Assembly (NCBI RefSeq): GCF_030407495.1
Contig: NZ_JASDDG010000018.1
Coordinates: 1-64,000 of the forward strand
Source of the DNA: Arthrobacter sp. APC 3897
GTDB lineage: Bacteria; Actinomycetota; Actinomycetes; Actinomycetales; Micrococcaceae
Direction: 5' to 3'
Length of the DNA stretch: 64,000 nt
The notes beneath the pieces were generated by a model. The model was given only the letters and a program-made list of their open reading frames with translations, did no database searches and was not told the origin of the DNA. Positions 35,016 to 45,700 of the stretch are shown here, in pieces. Within the stretch, counting starts at the first letter, position 1, and each line of letters begins with the position of its first letter. Made by a program: the position numbers and the translations under genes.

Positions 35016-35717
35016 GTGAAGAATACTGAAGAGCTTTTGAAGCGTCTCGGTGTCGATATCGACGCCGGGACGCTTCGTCTTGCACTCACACACCGCTCCT
35101 ACGCTTACGAGCAGGGCGGCATCCCCACGAACGAACGCCTCGAGTTCCTGGGTGACTCCATCCTGGGCTTCTCCGTCACGGATGCGCTGTACCGGGACAA
35201 CCCGGAGCTGTCCGAGGGCGATCTGGCCAAGCGCCGTGCCGCCGTCGTCAGCACCCGTGCCCTCGCCGGAGTGGCCCGCGACCTCGAACTGGGACAGTAC
35301 ATCCTGCTGGGCCAGGGCGAGAAGCTGACCAACGGCCGGGACAAGTCCTCCATTCTGGCGGACACCACCGAGGCCCTGATCGGCGCCGTCTACCTCTGCC
35401 ACGGGATGGAAACAGCCCGGGCGATGGTGATGCGCCTGATCGGTCCGCTGCTGCGCAACGCTGATGCCCTGGGTGCCGGCACCGACTGGAAGACCAGCAT
35501 TCAGGAGATCGCCGCCAGCCGTAAGCTCGGCGACATCCACTATGAGGTCACCGGCTCCGGTCCGGACCATTCGCGCAGCTTCGTTGCCGTGCTCCACATC
35601 GGCGACAAAGCCTACGGATCCGGCGTGGGACATTCCAAGAAGGAAGCGGAGCAGGAAGCTGCCGCCGCTACCTGGAAGATTATCTGCCCCTCCGGCAGCA
35701 CGGCCGCCGAAGCCTAG
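35016..35717 (+). CDS. rnc: Ribonuclease III
   Basis: I chose GTG 35016 (233 residues), which gives [20 protein letters not shown], the normal N-terminus and length. The frame extends upstream into the intergenic DNA without similarity. The catalytic signature [13 protein letters not shown] lies near residue 40 and the second acidic cluster is [12 protein letters not shown]. The C-terminal double-stranded RNA-binding domain ([19 protein letters not shown], then [14 protein letters not shown]) is complete. It processes rRNA precursors and structured mRNAs. mutM starts five bases after its stop. Confidence 0.96.
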   Translation: MKNTEELLKRLGVDIDAGTLRLALTHRSYAYEQGGIPTNERLEFLGDSILGFSVTDALYRDNPELSEGDLAKRRAAVVSTRALAGVARDLELGQYILLGQGEKLTNGRDKSSILADTTEALIGAVYLCHGMETARAMVMRLIGPLLRNADALGAGTDWKTSIQEIAASRKLGDIHYEVTGSGPDHSRSFVAVLHIGDKAYGSGVGHSKKEAEQEAAAATWKIICPSGSTAAEA

Positions 35718-35721
35718 CTCC

Positions 35722-36714
35722 GTGCCCGAACTGCCCGAAGTGGAAGTGGTCCGCCGCGGACTGGCCTCATGGGTCCGCGGCCGGACCATCACCGGCGTCG
35801 ACGTCCTCGACCCCCGCTCGGTGCGGCGCCACGCCGCCGGTCCCGAGGACCTCGTCGGGAACCTTGAAGGCGCGGCGGTTACCGACGTCGTACGCCGCGG
35901 AAAGTTCCTCTGGATGCCGCTGGTGGAAGCGTCCGCTGCTGCTGTTCCCGGCGTCGTCCCCGGGGACGGCGCCGGCGTTCCGAGGCTGGCGCTGATGGCC
36001 CACCTGGGCATGAGCGGACAGCTGCTGATGGAAGATCCGCACCTGCCCGACGAGAAACACCTCAAAGTCCGGTTTACGCTCAGCCCTGCGGTGTCTGCCG
36101 ACGGGACCCGCATGCCTTCCGAGCTGCGCTTCGTGGACCAGCGGATTTTCGGGGGAGTTTTTCTCACGGACCTGCAGCCCACCCCCGACGGAGCTCCCGG
36201 AGGTTTGTCGGAGACGGGGTTGGCGCTGATTCCGGAGGAAGCTGCCCACATTGCCCGTGACCCGCTGGATCCGGCGTTCTCCTTTGACGAGTTCTACACC
36301 CGGCTGCGCCGGCGCCGCACCGGCATCAAGCGCGCACTGCTGGACCAGGGGCTGATCTCCGGCGTCGGGAACATTTATGCGGACGAAGCCCTGTGGGCCG
36401 CGAAGCTGCACTTTGCCCGGCCGACGGACACCATGCGGCGTGCCGACGCGCTGCGTCTGGTCGAGTCCGCGAGGGACGTCATGACCCGTGCGCTGGCCGC
36501 CGGGGGAACCAGCTTCGATTCCCTGTACGTCAACGTGAACGGGGCGTCCGGGTACTTTTCCCGGTCCCTCAACGCCTATGGCCGGGAGGGCGAACCGTGT
36601 CCCCGGTGTGCCGCCGTCGGGCTCTCGACCCTGATCCGCCGCGACTCGTTCATGAACCGTTCCTCGTACAGCTGCCCGGTCTGCCAGCCAAGGCCCCGCA
36701 ACGGCCGCTGGTAA
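35722..36714 (+). CDS. mutM: Formamidopyrimidine-DNA glycosylase
   Basis: This 330-residue base-excision repair enzyme removes 8-oxoguanine and formamidopyrimidines. GTG 35722 gives the N-terminus [20 protein letters not shown], in which Pro2 and Glu3 are the catalytic residues, so this start is well fixed. [27 protein letters not shown] (helix-two-turn-helix) and the C-terminal zinc finger with CPRC and CPVC pairs are present. About 15 residues rich in Ala, Val and Pro are inserted before HLGMSGQ. It is co-transcribed with rnc, as in many actinobacteria. Confidence 0.97.
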   Translation: MPELPEVEVVRRGLASWVRGRTITGVDVLDPRSVRRHAAGPEDLVGNLEGAAVTDVVRRGKFLWMPLVEASAAAVPGVVPGDGAGVPRLALMAHLGMSGQLLMEDPHLPDEKHLKVRFTLSPAVSADGTRMPSELRFVDQRIFGGVFLTDLQPTPDGAPGGLSETGLALIPEEAAHIARDPLDPAFSFDEFYTRLRRRRTGIKRALLDQGLISGVGNIYADEALWAAKLHFARPTDTMRRADALRLVESARDVMTRALAAGGTSFDSLYVNVNGASGYFSRSLNAYGREGEPCPRCAAVGLSTLIRRDSFMNRSSYSCPVCQPRPRNGRW

Positions 36715-36891
36715 AGACTTTTTGGCGGGCTGCTGACGCCACAGATCGCGGGGCATGCGAAATCCTTCGTGCACATCCGGGGATCAAGAGGGCGAAAATC
36801 GGCTGAATGGGCCCGTTTGCTGCCCGAAGGATTCCGCGGCCGCGTGCACGCCCCCACCTCGCCGGCACCCACCGGCACGGATCAACCGGCG

Positions 36892-37710
36892 TCAGGCGCC
36901 GCTCAGCTCCGCAAGGACACCGTCGGTGAACGGGGGCCACACCTCGGCCGCCCAGGGACCGAAGTCGCGGTCCGTCAGTGCGACGGCGGCAGCACCGGCG
37001 TCGGGATCCACCCACAGGAACGTGCCGGACTGGCCGAAATGCCCAAACGTCCGCGGCGAGCTGCCTGCACCGGTCCAGTGCGGCGACTTGGAGCCGCGGA
37101 TCTCAAAGCCCAGGCCCCAGTCGTTTTCCTTCTGCCGGCCAAAACCGGGAAGAACCCCGGCAAGACCGGGAAACACCACGGTGGTTGCCTCGGCCAGGCG
37201 GCCGGGCGCGGTGATCACCGGGTTCTGCAGCTCGGCAGCGAAACGGGACAGATCGGCCACTGTGGACACCGCACCGGCAGCGGGGGATCCCTCCAGTGCA
37301 GTGGACGTCATGCCCAGGGGAGCAAGGACGCCCTCGCGGAGGTACTCGGCCATCGAAATGCCCGTGGCTTCCGCCAGGGTTTCCCCCAGCACCTCAAAGC
37401 CGGCATTCGAGTACAGGCGCCGGGTTCCCGGTGCGTAGCGGACGGTGCGGTCACTGAAGTCATATCCGGCCGAATGCGCCAGCAGGTGGCGCACGGTTGA
37501 ACCCTCGGGTCCGGCGGGCTGGTCCAGTTCCAGGGCGCCTTCATCCAGGGCCACCAGCATGCTGTATGCCGTCAGGAGCTTGGTGACCGAGGCCAGCGGA
37601 AAACGGCGCTCAACGTCACCGGATGTGCCCGCCACGGTGCCGTCCGCCAGAATAACGGCGGCGGCGGCATTGTCCACCGGCCAGTTTTCAATAACCTTGA
37701 CGCTGTCCAT
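36892..37710 (-). CDS. Serine hydrolase of the beta-lactamase/D-Ala-D-Ala carboxypeptidase fold (class C-like)
   Basis: This 272-residue protein has the SXXK motif in PLASVTKLLTAYSM (nucleophile Ser near residue 42), the YXN motif in LYSNAGFEVLGE and a terminal HFGQSG in place of KTG. No signal peptide is visible, so it is probably cytosolic or leaderless and more likely an esterase or peptidase of the EstB/beta-lactamase group than a secreted beta-lactamase. It is shorter than AmpC enzymes (about 350 residues). It lies 75 bases downstream of oleD on the same strand, so read-through from the olefin operon is possible but unproved. Confidence 0.82.
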   Translation of the reverse strand: MDSVKVIENWPVDNAAAAVILADGTVAGTSGDVERRFPLASVTKLLTAYSMLVALDEGALELDQPAGPEGSTVRHLLAHSAGYDFSDRTVRYAPGTRRLYSNAGFEVLGETLAEATGISMAEYLREGVLAPLGMTSTALEGSPAAGAVSTVADLSRFAAELQNPVITAPGRLAEATTVVFPGLAGVLPGFGRQKENDWGLGFEIRGSKSPHWTGAGSSPRTFGHFGQSGTFLWVDPDAGAAAVALTDRDFGPWAAEVWPPFTDGVLAELSGA

Positions 37711-37785
37711 GAAGTTCCTCTGCAGTGAAGCGGTCGTGACGAAAGGGGTCGGTTGGCGAAGGCCGCCCTGAACGGCCCTGCGCCG

Positions 37786-38814
37786 TTAGGCTGCGGCGCC
37801 GCCGTAATGGGCGGCGAGCCGGCGCATGCCGTCCTCCACCGTAACCTCCGGCGTCCAGTCCAGTACCTCGCGGGTGCGGCGCTGATCAAACCAGTGCGAT
37901 GTGGAGAGCTGCTCAGCGAGGAAACGCGTCATGGGCGGCTCGTCGTGGACCAGTCCGCGGCTTCCGGCGGTGAGCCAGGCGCGTTCGATCACTGATCCGG
38001 CGCCGCGGGCCAGCCAGCCGGGAACGCTCCAGGCCGGCGGGGTGACGCCGGCTGCGGTGCAGATGCCCGCGAGCAGCTCGCCCACAGGGCGGGGCTGGCC
38101 GTTGGTTACCACCAGCGCCTGGCCGTGGGCATGGTCCATGCGTTCGAGCCCGCGGACAATCGCGGCCGCGGCGTTGGCAATGTACGTGGTGTCGATCAGG
38201 GCGGTCCCGCCGTTGAGCAGCGGCAGCCGGCCGGACCGGGCCCGGTCGATAACCCGCTCCACCAGCTGCGTGTCGCCCGGCCCCCACACAATGTGCGGAC
38301 GGATGGCGCCCACCCGGAACGACGGCGAATCCTCCGCCAGTGCCAGCAGCTCGGCTGCGGCCTTGGACCGGGCATAGAAGCCGCGTGCCCGTTCGGGGTC
38401 GGCCGTACCGGCACCCGCGCCGGCAATGGGCTCCCCGAAATGCGCCACCGACGGAGAGGAGACAAACACGAAGTCCCGGACCCCGGCCGCCTTCGACGCA
38501 TCAATCAGGGTGCGCGTTCCGGTGATGTTGGTGGCTGCGAAGTCCTGCCACTCGCCGGTGAAGGACACCTTCGCGGCCAGGTGCACGACGGCGTCCGTCC
38601 CCTCCACGGCGCGCGCTGCGGCGGCCGGATCGGAGACGGAGCCGGCGATGGACTCCAGGCCTGCGGCTGCGCTTCCCGCCATCGGCGTGCGCTGCAGGGT
38701 CCGGACCGTGTGGCCCTTCTCCGCCAGCAGCCGGGCAACGGCGCCGCCGAGCAGGCCGCTGGCACCGGTCACCAGAACCCGCCGCGGTGTGCCGGGGCTG
38801 GCGGCAGAACTCAT
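37786..38814 (-). CDS. oleD: NAD(P)-dependent 2-alkyl-3-oxoalkanoate reductase, olefin biosynthesis (OleD)
   Basis: This 342-residue short-chain dehydrogenase of the 3-beta-HSD type has a Rossmann RRVLVTGASGLLGGAVARLL, the VVHLAAKVSF segment, a Ser in FVSSPSVAHFG and the catalytic YXXXK in FYARSKAAAELLAL. Its ATG overlaps the oleBC stop by four bases. In the Ole pathway OleD reduces the beta-keto acid made by OleA to a beta-hydroxy acid. The family alone would be ambiguous, but the position after oleA and oleBC makes the assignment strong. Confidence 0.9.
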   Translation of the reverse strand: MSSAASPGTPRRVLVTGASGLLGGAVARLLAEKGHTVRTLQRTPMAGSAAAGLESIAGSVSDPAAAARAVEGTDAVVHLAAKVSFTGEWQDFAATNITGTRTLIDASKAAGVRDFVFVSSPSVAHFGEPIAGAGAGTADPERARGFYARSKAAAELLALAEDSPSFRVGAIRPHIVWGPGDTQLVERVIDRARSGRLPLLNGGTALIDTTYIANAAAAIVRGLERMDHAHGQALVVTNGQPRPVGELLAGICTAAGVTPPAWSVPGWLARGAGSVIERAWLTAGSRGLVHDEPPMTRFLAEQLSTSHWFDQRRTREVLDWTPEVTVEDGMRRLAAHYGGAAA

Positions 38815-41468
38815 TTGCGTCCGCCTGTGCCGGGCACCTTGGCGCTTCCGCCGGCCAGGATCGTTGCCGCCCAGCCGGCCAGGGCCGTGCGGTCAATCTT
38901 GGAGTTGTGCCGGATATCGGTGGGCATGGCCGGCAGTACCAGTACCGCGGCCAAATCCAGACCCGTACCGGCGGCAACAGCTGTCCGCACAGCGACGGCC
39001 AGCTCCTGCGGGGCAGTGCCGGGACGGCGCACGGGGTCCTTCAGTTCCAGGACGGCCACCGGAACCTGGGCCCCGGCCGGTCCCACGCCGACGACCGCGG
39101 CACGGCCAACGGCAGGAACGGACTCCGCGGCCTGCTCGGCGGCAACGGGGGTGACCACGCCGCCGGGCGTTGTCAGGATATGGCCGAGGCGGCCTTCCAC
39201 CCAGAGCCGGCCCTGCTCGTCCAGATGCCCGACGTCGCCGGTGCGGTGCCAGCCCGGCAGCGACGCACTCTTGGACTCGGTGATCCAAAGCCGGTCATAG
39301 CGGTCCTTGACGTGCGGGGCGGATACCAGGATTTCACCGGTGAGGTTTGGTTCCACGAGCGGGGTGTCACCCACGGATCCATCCGGTGCCAGGGCAGCGA
39401 TGGCCACCTGCGCCCGCGAGACCGGGGTCCCCACGCAGACGCCGTTGCCGGCACCGGCGGCCCGGATCCCGTCCAGGTCAATGTCAGTTACCGGCAGGGC
39501 TTCGGTCATCCCGTACGGGGTGTGCAGTTCAGCATTGGGCGTCAGCGCGGAGACCCGTGCCAGGAGAGGTTCCGGAATGGGCGCGCCGGCGGAGAGCAGC
39601 AGTTCCACCTGGTGCAGTGCCTTGCGCTGGTCCTCGGTCAGGTCACCGGCGGTGGCCAGCACGTTTCCCAGAGCCGCCGGAGACGCGAACACGGCGGTCG
39701 CGCTGACGGCGGCAGCGGCGTCGGCCAGCGCCGCCGCAGTGAGGGTCCGGGGGGAGGTGACGTCCATGTCCGGGGTGACGGACGTGGCGCCAAGCGCCGG
39801 CCCCAGCAGGGCAAACGGTGCAAACCCGGCAACCAGCGAGGTGCCGGCCTGCAGGTTGTAGGTGTTCTTGAGGGCATCGCGCATGGCGGTGAGCTGGCGG
39901 TGCGTGTACACCACGCCCTTGGCCGGGCCGGTGGAGCCGGAGGTGAAGAGCACGGCGGCGTCGGCGTCCGGGTCGGTCCGCAGCCACGGCTCGTTGGGGT
40001 CCTTGCCGGTTGAGGCGTCCTTGCCGGCCGCGATCAGCTCGGGTACGGAGTGCTTGACGTCCAGCAGGCGTGCCTTGGCGGGGGACAGCGTTTCTGCACT
40101 GATCCGGATGCCGGGCCAGCCGAAAACGCGTGCGCCGATGAGGGCGCGTTCAATGCCGACAATGTACGCAGGACCGGCGCCCTTGATGGCGCGGCCCATG
40201 CCCTTGGTGCCCAGCCCGGCGTCGGCGACAACAATCACGGCGCCCAGCCGCAGGCAGGCATAAATCAGGGAGGTGAGTTCAATGCCCGGAGGCACCAGCA
40301 GGTTCACGCGGTCCCCGGCACGGACACCGGCGCCGGACAGTCCGGCGGCCAGCTGGTTGACGCGCGCCGCCAGCTCCGCCCAGGACAGGGTGGCGGGGGA
40401 CACGCCGGCCGGTGCGCCCAGCGGCGCCATGTCGACGACGGCGGGGGAGGAGTCGTCGTCGCGCTCGTCCAGTTCGGCCAGCATGGGCCGGAACACGGAC
40501 AGGCCGGCAACGTTGCGGCTGCGAATTTCCCGGTTTTCGGTGCCCGGACCCTTCTCGAGCCAGCTGAACACCGGGGCGGTGATGTCCACGTCTTCGGGCA
40601 GCAGATGGCTGGCGCCCTCAAAGCGGTGGACGTCCGCCTGCGGCAGGCGGTCCATCAGATCCCGCAGGTAGCGGTCGGAAAACACCGGATCCTTGGGTCC
40701 CCAGAGCATCAGGGCGGGCACATCCAGGCGCTTGATGCCTTCGGCCACCCGGTTCAGGGTGCCCCAGCTCGGATGCGTGGAATCAGCCGGGATGTCCGCC
40801 ACAAAGTTGGCAACACCCTCGCGCCGGGACGAGCCGCGGTACGGTGCGGAGAAGGCGGCCCGGACCTCCGGAGCCAGAGCCGGCCGGGCCAGGGAGTGTG
40901 TGACCCGGATGAACGCGTCAGTGGTTTGCGTGCCCCAGCCGTGGACGGCCGGATGCAGGGCAAGGCGCAGGGCGGGCGGCAGCGTGAAGCCGGCCGGATG
41001 CACCGCGGTGTTGGTCAGGATAATTCCGGCAAGCCGGCTGCTGTGCGTCAGCGCCCAGCCCAGCGAAATGATGCCGCCCCAGTCGTGGCCCACGGTGATG
41101 ACTTTGCCGGTCAGCTCCAGCGCGTCCGTAAGGTCCCCGAGGTCGCTGATGCGGTCTTCAAGGCGGCGGAACGTGCCGGTCCGGGCGGAGAAGCCCATGT
41201 CCAGCTGGTCGACGGCGATGACCCGCCACGGCTGCCCGGCTTCCGCGCCGGCGGCGAGCAGGCTGCGCCAGAGGTAGGACCAGGTGGGGTTTCCGTGGAC
41301 GCACAGCAGGGTCCCGGCGGGTTCGACGCCGCGCGCGGCCAGCTCCGGACCGTTGTCCAGCACGTGCCACTTATGAACGGTGTCCGGACGGTCAACGGCC
41401 GCGGTGGAGGGCACCTGGACAAAGGAAGACCAGGATTCCGGAACGCCGGGCCAGAGTTCGGCTACCAC
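38811..41468 (-). CDS. oleBC: OleBC fusion: beta-lactone decarboxylase plus beta-lactone synthetase
   Basis: This 885-residue two-domain protein starts at GTG 41468, overlapping the oleA stop. Residues 1-300 are an alpha/beta hydrolase of the haloalkane dehalogenase type with nucleophile Asp in GHDWGGIISLGWAL, a WGPKDPVF acid region and a GASHLLPED histidine region; this is OleB. Residues about 330-885 form an ANL adenylate-forming domain (OleC) with LFTSGSTGPAKGVVYTH and PYGMTEALPV. OleC turns the beta-hydroxy acid into a beta-lactone, which OleB decarboxylates to a cis-olefin. Fusion of the two is known from actinobacteria such as Micrococcus luteus. Confidence 0.92.
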   Translation of the reverse strand: MVAELWPGVPESWSSFVQVPSTAAVDRPDTVHKWHVLDNGPELAARGVEPAGTLLCVHGNPTWSYLWRSLLAAGAEAGQPWRVIAVDQLDMGFSARTGTFRRLEDRISDLGDLTDALELTGKVITVGHDWGGIISLGWALTHSSRLAGIILTNTAVHPAGFTLPPALRLALHPAVHGWGTQTTDAFIRVTHSLARPALAPEVRAAFSAPYRGSSRREGVANFVADIPADSTHPSWGTLNRVAEGIKRLDVPALMLWGPKDPVFSDRYLRDLMDRLPQADVHRFEGASHLLPEDVDITAPVFSWLEKGPGTENREIRSRNVAGLSVFRPMLAELDERDDDSSPAVVDMAPLGAPAGVSPATLSWAELAARVNQLAAGLSGAGVRAGDRVNLLVPPGIELTSLIYACLRLGAVIVVADAGLGTKGMGRAIKGAGPAYIVGIERALIGARVFGWPGIRISAETLSPAKARLLDVKHSVPELIAAGKDASTGKDPNEPWLRTDPDADAAVLFTSGSTGPAKGVVYTHRQLTAMRDALKNTYNLQAGTSLVAGFAPFALLGPALGATSVTPDMDVTSPRTLTAAALADAAAAVSATAVFASPAALGNVLATAGDLTEDQRKALHQVELLLSAGAPIPEPLLARVSALTPNAELHTPYGMTEALPVTDIDLDGIRAAGAGNGVCVGTPVSRAQVAIAALAPDGSVGDTPLVEPNLTGEILVSAPHVKDRYDRLWITESKSASLPGWHRTGDVGHLDEQGRLWVEGRLGHILTTPGGVVTPVAAEQAAESVPAVGRAAVVGVGPAGAQVPVAVLELKDPVRRPGTAPQELAVAVRTAVAAGTGLDLAAVLVLPAMPTDIRHNSKIDRTALAGWAATILAGGSAKVPGTGGRK

Positions 41469-42490
41469 GCAATCTCCATCATGGTGGTGTTCAGGCCCGA
41501 GCCCACGCCCATGCACAGCACCCGGTCGCCCGGGTTCAGCGTGCGGGCTTCCTGGGCCAGGGTCATCGGCAGCGACGCCGGTCCCACGTTGCCCCAGCGC
41601 GGGAAGGTGATCGGCACCCGTTCCCGGACCAGGTCCACGGCCTTGATGATGGCGTTGGTGTAGGAGTTGGAAACCTGGTGGGTGACGTAGCGGTCCATGG
41701 AACGCCAGTCCCAGCCCTTGTGCTCGTGGGCTTCATTCCAGGCGTCCACCACCAGTTCCAGGCCGCCGTCCAGCAGGCCCTTCGTGTCGGTGTACATGCC
41801 GTCAACGCCGCCCACGCACAGCTCATGGTGCTGGGTGCCCGCCCGGGACACCCCGCCCACGATGCGGTGCGAACCCGGATGCTCGTCGGCACGGCCGATC
41901 ACGGCGGCGGCGGCGCCGGAGCCCAGAGTCAGTGTGGCGAACTCGCGCAGGTAATCCTGACGGGTGGAGTCGGGGCTGTTGAGCCGGTTGAACGTTGCTT
42001 CCTGAGTGCCCTGCGCATCTTCGCCGGCCACGATCAGGGCGTACCTGATCTGCCCGGATTCAATCATGTTCGCGGCCATGGTGATGCCGTTGACAAAGCC
42101 CAGGCACGCGTTGGCCAGGTCAAAGTTCAGGGCCGAGGACGGCAGCCCCAGCTGGTGGTGGATCTTCACCGCAACTGAGGGTTCCAGGTTCCGCCGGGTC
42201 ACCGAGGTGTTGATCAGGAGGCCGATTTCCGAGGGTTCGACGCCGGCCTCGGCTATCGCTTTCGCGCCGGCTTCGATGGCGGCGTCGTCGAAGCTGGTGC
42301 CCGGGGACCACCAGCGGCGCTCGCTTACGCCGGCCACCCGTTCCAGCAGCCGTTTGGAGAGCCTGAGCCGTTTCAGCGACGGCGCCAGCCGTTCATCAAA
42401 TTCGGCCGAGGTCATAACCACCGGTGCTTCAACGCTTGTGACGCTGAGAAGAGCCGTATTTTCGTGCTGGAAGTTGAAGTTCCCGGTCAA
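41462..42490 (-). CDS. oleA: Head-to-head acyl-CoA condensing enzyme OleA (thiolase superfamily)
   Basis: OleA performs a Claisen condensation of two fatty acyl-CoAs to a beta-keto acid, the first step of long-chain olefin synthesis. The active-site Cys is in NFDLANACLGFVNGI (residue 129 from my start), with HQVSNSYTNA and WGNVGPASLP supplying His and Asn. TTG 42490 gives 342 residues, the family length. GTG 42565, preceded by AAGGA, would add 25 residues with no family resemblance but cannot be excluded. KASIII (FabH) is the alternative reading, but the downstream oleBC and oleD settle it. It is transcribed away from smc. Confidence 0.9.
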   Translation of the reverse strand: MTGNFNFQHENTALLSVTSVEAPVVMTSAEFDERLAPSLKRLRLSKRLLERVAGVSERRWWSPGTSFDDAAIEAGAKAIAEAGVEPSEIGLLINTSVTRRNLEPSVAVKIHHQLGLPSSALNFDLANACLGFVNGITMAANMIESGQIRYALIVAGEDAQGTQEATFNRLNSPDSTRQDYLREFATLTLGSGAAAAVIGRADEHPGSHRIVGGVSRAGTQHHELCVGGVDGMYTDTKGLLDGGLELVVDAWNEAHEHKGWDWRSMDRYVTHQVSNSYTNAIIKAVDLVRERVPITFPRWGNVGPASLPMTLAQEARTLNPGDRVLCMGVGSGLNTTMMEIAW

Positions 42491-42705
42491 AATGCCTGCC
42501 TTGTCTCCTGCTGAAGTGATCGCGCTGACGGGCTGGAGGCAGCCTGCATCCACGGTCTGATTCACTTGTTCCTTAGAGAATCCTACGTTCCCCCTGAGGC
42601 CAAAGGGACGTGCAGGCCGGGATTACGCTCAGCGAGTACTGCAGTTAAGTCTCAGGCACCAAGTAGGTTTAAGGAATCACCCCTCAGCAGGAAAGATTGG
42701 CCCCC

Positions 42706-45700
42706 GTGCATTTGAAGACGCTGACCATGCGTGGATTTAAATCCTTCGCATCAGCCACCACCTTCGAGTTTGAACCCGGAGTGACCGCAGTGGTTGGGCC
42801 CAACGGCTCCGGAAAATCCAATGTCGTAGACGCGCTGGCGTGGGTGATGGGGGAGCAGGGAGCCAAGACCCTGCGCGGCGGAAAGATGGAAGACGTCATC
42901 TTTGCCGGCACCAGCGGCCGTCCGGCGCTTGGCCGGGCGCAGGTGTCCCTGACCATCGACAACGCCGACGGCGCCCTGCCGATCGAGTACTCGGAAGTCA
43001 CCATTTCCCGGACCCTGTTCCGCGCCGGCGGGTCCGAATACGCCATTAACGGCGCGCCCGCCAGGCTGCTGGACATCCAGGAGCTGCTCTCCGATTCCGG
43101 CCTGGGACGTGAGATGCATGTCATAGTGGGCCAGGGCCAGCTGGACCGGATCCTGCACGCCGGAGCCGATGAGCGCCGCGGGTTCATTGAGGAGGCCGCC
43201 GGCATCCTCAAACACCGCCGCCGGCGGGAAAAAACCGTGCGCAAACTGGACGCGATGCAGGCCAACCTTGCCCGTCTGAATGACCTGACCTCGGAGCTGC
43301 GGCGCCAGCTGGGGCCGCTGGGCAAGCAGGCCGCCGTCGCCCGCCGTGCCCGCACCGTGCAGCAGGACGTCCGCGACGCCCGGGCCCGGCTGCTCGCCGA
43401 TGACCTGGTGACGCTGAACAACACCATGGCCCGCGACGCGGCTGAGGAAGCCGAACTCCTGGCCCGCCGGGATAAAGCAGCCGCCGCACTGGCAGCCGCC
43501 CGGGTCCGCCAGTCCGAGCTGGAGACACTCGCCGCGCAGGCCACCCCGCAGGTCAATGCTGCCCGGGACACCTGGTACGCCCTGTCCGCGCAGCGGGAAC
43601 GGTACCTGTCCCTGATCGCGTTGGCTCAGGAACGGCGCCGGCTGCTGGGGTCTTCGGACCACCGGGAAGACTCCGGACAGGACCCGGAGCGGCTGCAGGC
43701 CCAGGCCGGGCGGGTCCGCGCGGAGGCCGCCGCACTCAGCCAGACCATTGAGGAACGCCGCAGCGCCCTGGCAGCTGCCGAAGAAACCCGGACGTCAGCG
43801 GAGCAGGCCGCCGCCGCCGAGGAGCAGCGCCTGGCAGCTGTGCTCCGGGCGGCGGCGGACCGCCGCGAAGGGCTGGCCCGGATCGCCGGAGCCGTGGGGT
43901 CGGCCCGCTCCCGGGTGGATGCCGCCGAAGCGGAGCTGGGCCGGCTGCGTGCCTCCATCAGCGCCGGAGAGGAGCGCCGCCGCCAGGCGCAGCAGGAATT
44001 CACCGCGCTGGAGAATTCCGCGGCGGGTGCCGAGGAGAGCGAAGAAAGCCTGGATGCGGAGTATGAAGAAGCGCAGGCCGAGCTGGACGGGGCCAACGCA
44101 GCCCTGGACGAGGTGCGCCGCGTCAAGCAGGAGGCTGACCGGGAACGGGAAACCCTGACCGCCCGCCGCGACGCCCTGCGGGTGGGGCTGGACCGCCGGG
44201 ACGGTTCCGCAGCCCTGCTGGACGCCGGCGTTGAAGGCGTGCTCTTACCGCTCGCCGCACAGCTCACTGTGCGGGCCGGCTGCGAACGCGCCGTGACTGC
44301 AGCACTGGGTTCGGCGGCGTCGGCGGTTGCGGTGGCGGATACTGCGGCCGCGGTCCGCGCCCTGTCGCACCTCAGGGAGGCCGACGGCGGGCAGGTGGAC
44401 GTGGTGCTGGCGTCCGCTTCGGCAGACGCAGACGGCGGTCCCATGTTTGACGGTGCCGTGGTTGCCGTTGCCGTTTCCGGACGGGCCGCACCGATGGAGG
44501 GAGCGGTGTGGGCCCTGGACGCCGTTGACGCACCGGAGGAGCTGCGCCCGGCACTGGGCCGTCTGCTGAAGGACACCGTCATTGTGGCGTCCCTTGAGGA
44601 CGCAGCCCTGCTGCTGGCGGAGCATCCTGAGCTGACCGCCGTGACATTCGGCGGAGATGTCCTGTCCGTATTTTCCGGCCGCGGCGGATCCGCCTCGGCC
44701 CCCGGGCTGCTGGAGCTGCAGGCCGCAGTAGAGGAAACCGAAGCACGGATCCGGGCTGCCGCTGCCCGGTCCGAGCAGGCCGGATTTGCCCTGTCCGGGG
44801 CCGTGGCCCGCCGGAACGCCGCCCGGCAGCGCTCCGACGATGCCCTGGCCGCGCTGCATGATTCCGATGCCCGGCTGGCCGCTGTCTCGGAACGGCTGGG
44901 AACACTGGGTTCGGCGCTGCGCTCCGCCGTCGGCGAATCCGAGCGGCTGAAGCAGCTCGTTGCTGCGGCCGAAGCCAATCTTGCGGCGGAACAGGAAGCC
45001 CTGGCCGCTGCGGCGGCACGCCTGGCCGCCGCGAGCGACGCACCGGCCGAAGCTGAGCCGTCCACGGAACAGCGCGAAGCCCTGTCGCTGGCCGCGGCGG
45101 CTGCCCGGAGGGCGGAAACCGAGGCACGCCTGGCCCTGCGCTCAGCTGAAGAGCAGTACAAGGCGGTAGCCGGCAGGGCAGCAGGTCTGGAACGTGCCGC
45201 GGACAGCGAACGCCGTGCCAGGGCTGCCGCGGAGGTGCGTGCCCGCCGTCGGGCCCTGCAGGCGGCGAAGGCGGCGGCCGTGGCGGAAGCCGCGCAGGCT
45301 GTGCTGGCCTACCTCACCGTGTCGCTGGAAACGGCAGCGGCGGAACGGGACTCCGCTGAAGCGGTGCGCACCGCCTGGGACGCGGAACTGGCGCAGGTCC
45401 GCGCAGCGGCAGCCGATGCAGCCGCGGAGGTGGCCCGGCTGACCGACGCCGCGCACCGCGATGAACTGGCCCGCGCCCAGCAGCAGCTCCGCCTGGAGGC
45501 CGTGGAGGCCCGTGCCATCGAGGAGCTGGGAATGACGCCGGAACACCTCGTGGCGGAGTTTGGACCGGACCAGCCGGTTCCGGTGCCGGCCGGCCCGGAC
45601 GCCGGAGCCGCGGACGCCGCGGGGAACAAATGGGCCGCCCTGCACGTGCCGGTGGACGAAGACGGTAATCCGCTCACCACCGGCGTCCCCTACAACCGGG

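Noticed and set aside
40050-41663. 537-codon plus-strand frame opposite oleBC
   Set aside because: The composition is Gly/Gln/His-rich and motif-free, and oleBC on the other strand has all expected catalytic residues.
43626-45161. 511-codon minus-strand frame opposite smc
   Set aside because: It is almost entirely Ala, Ser and Arg, the mirror of the SMC coiled coil.
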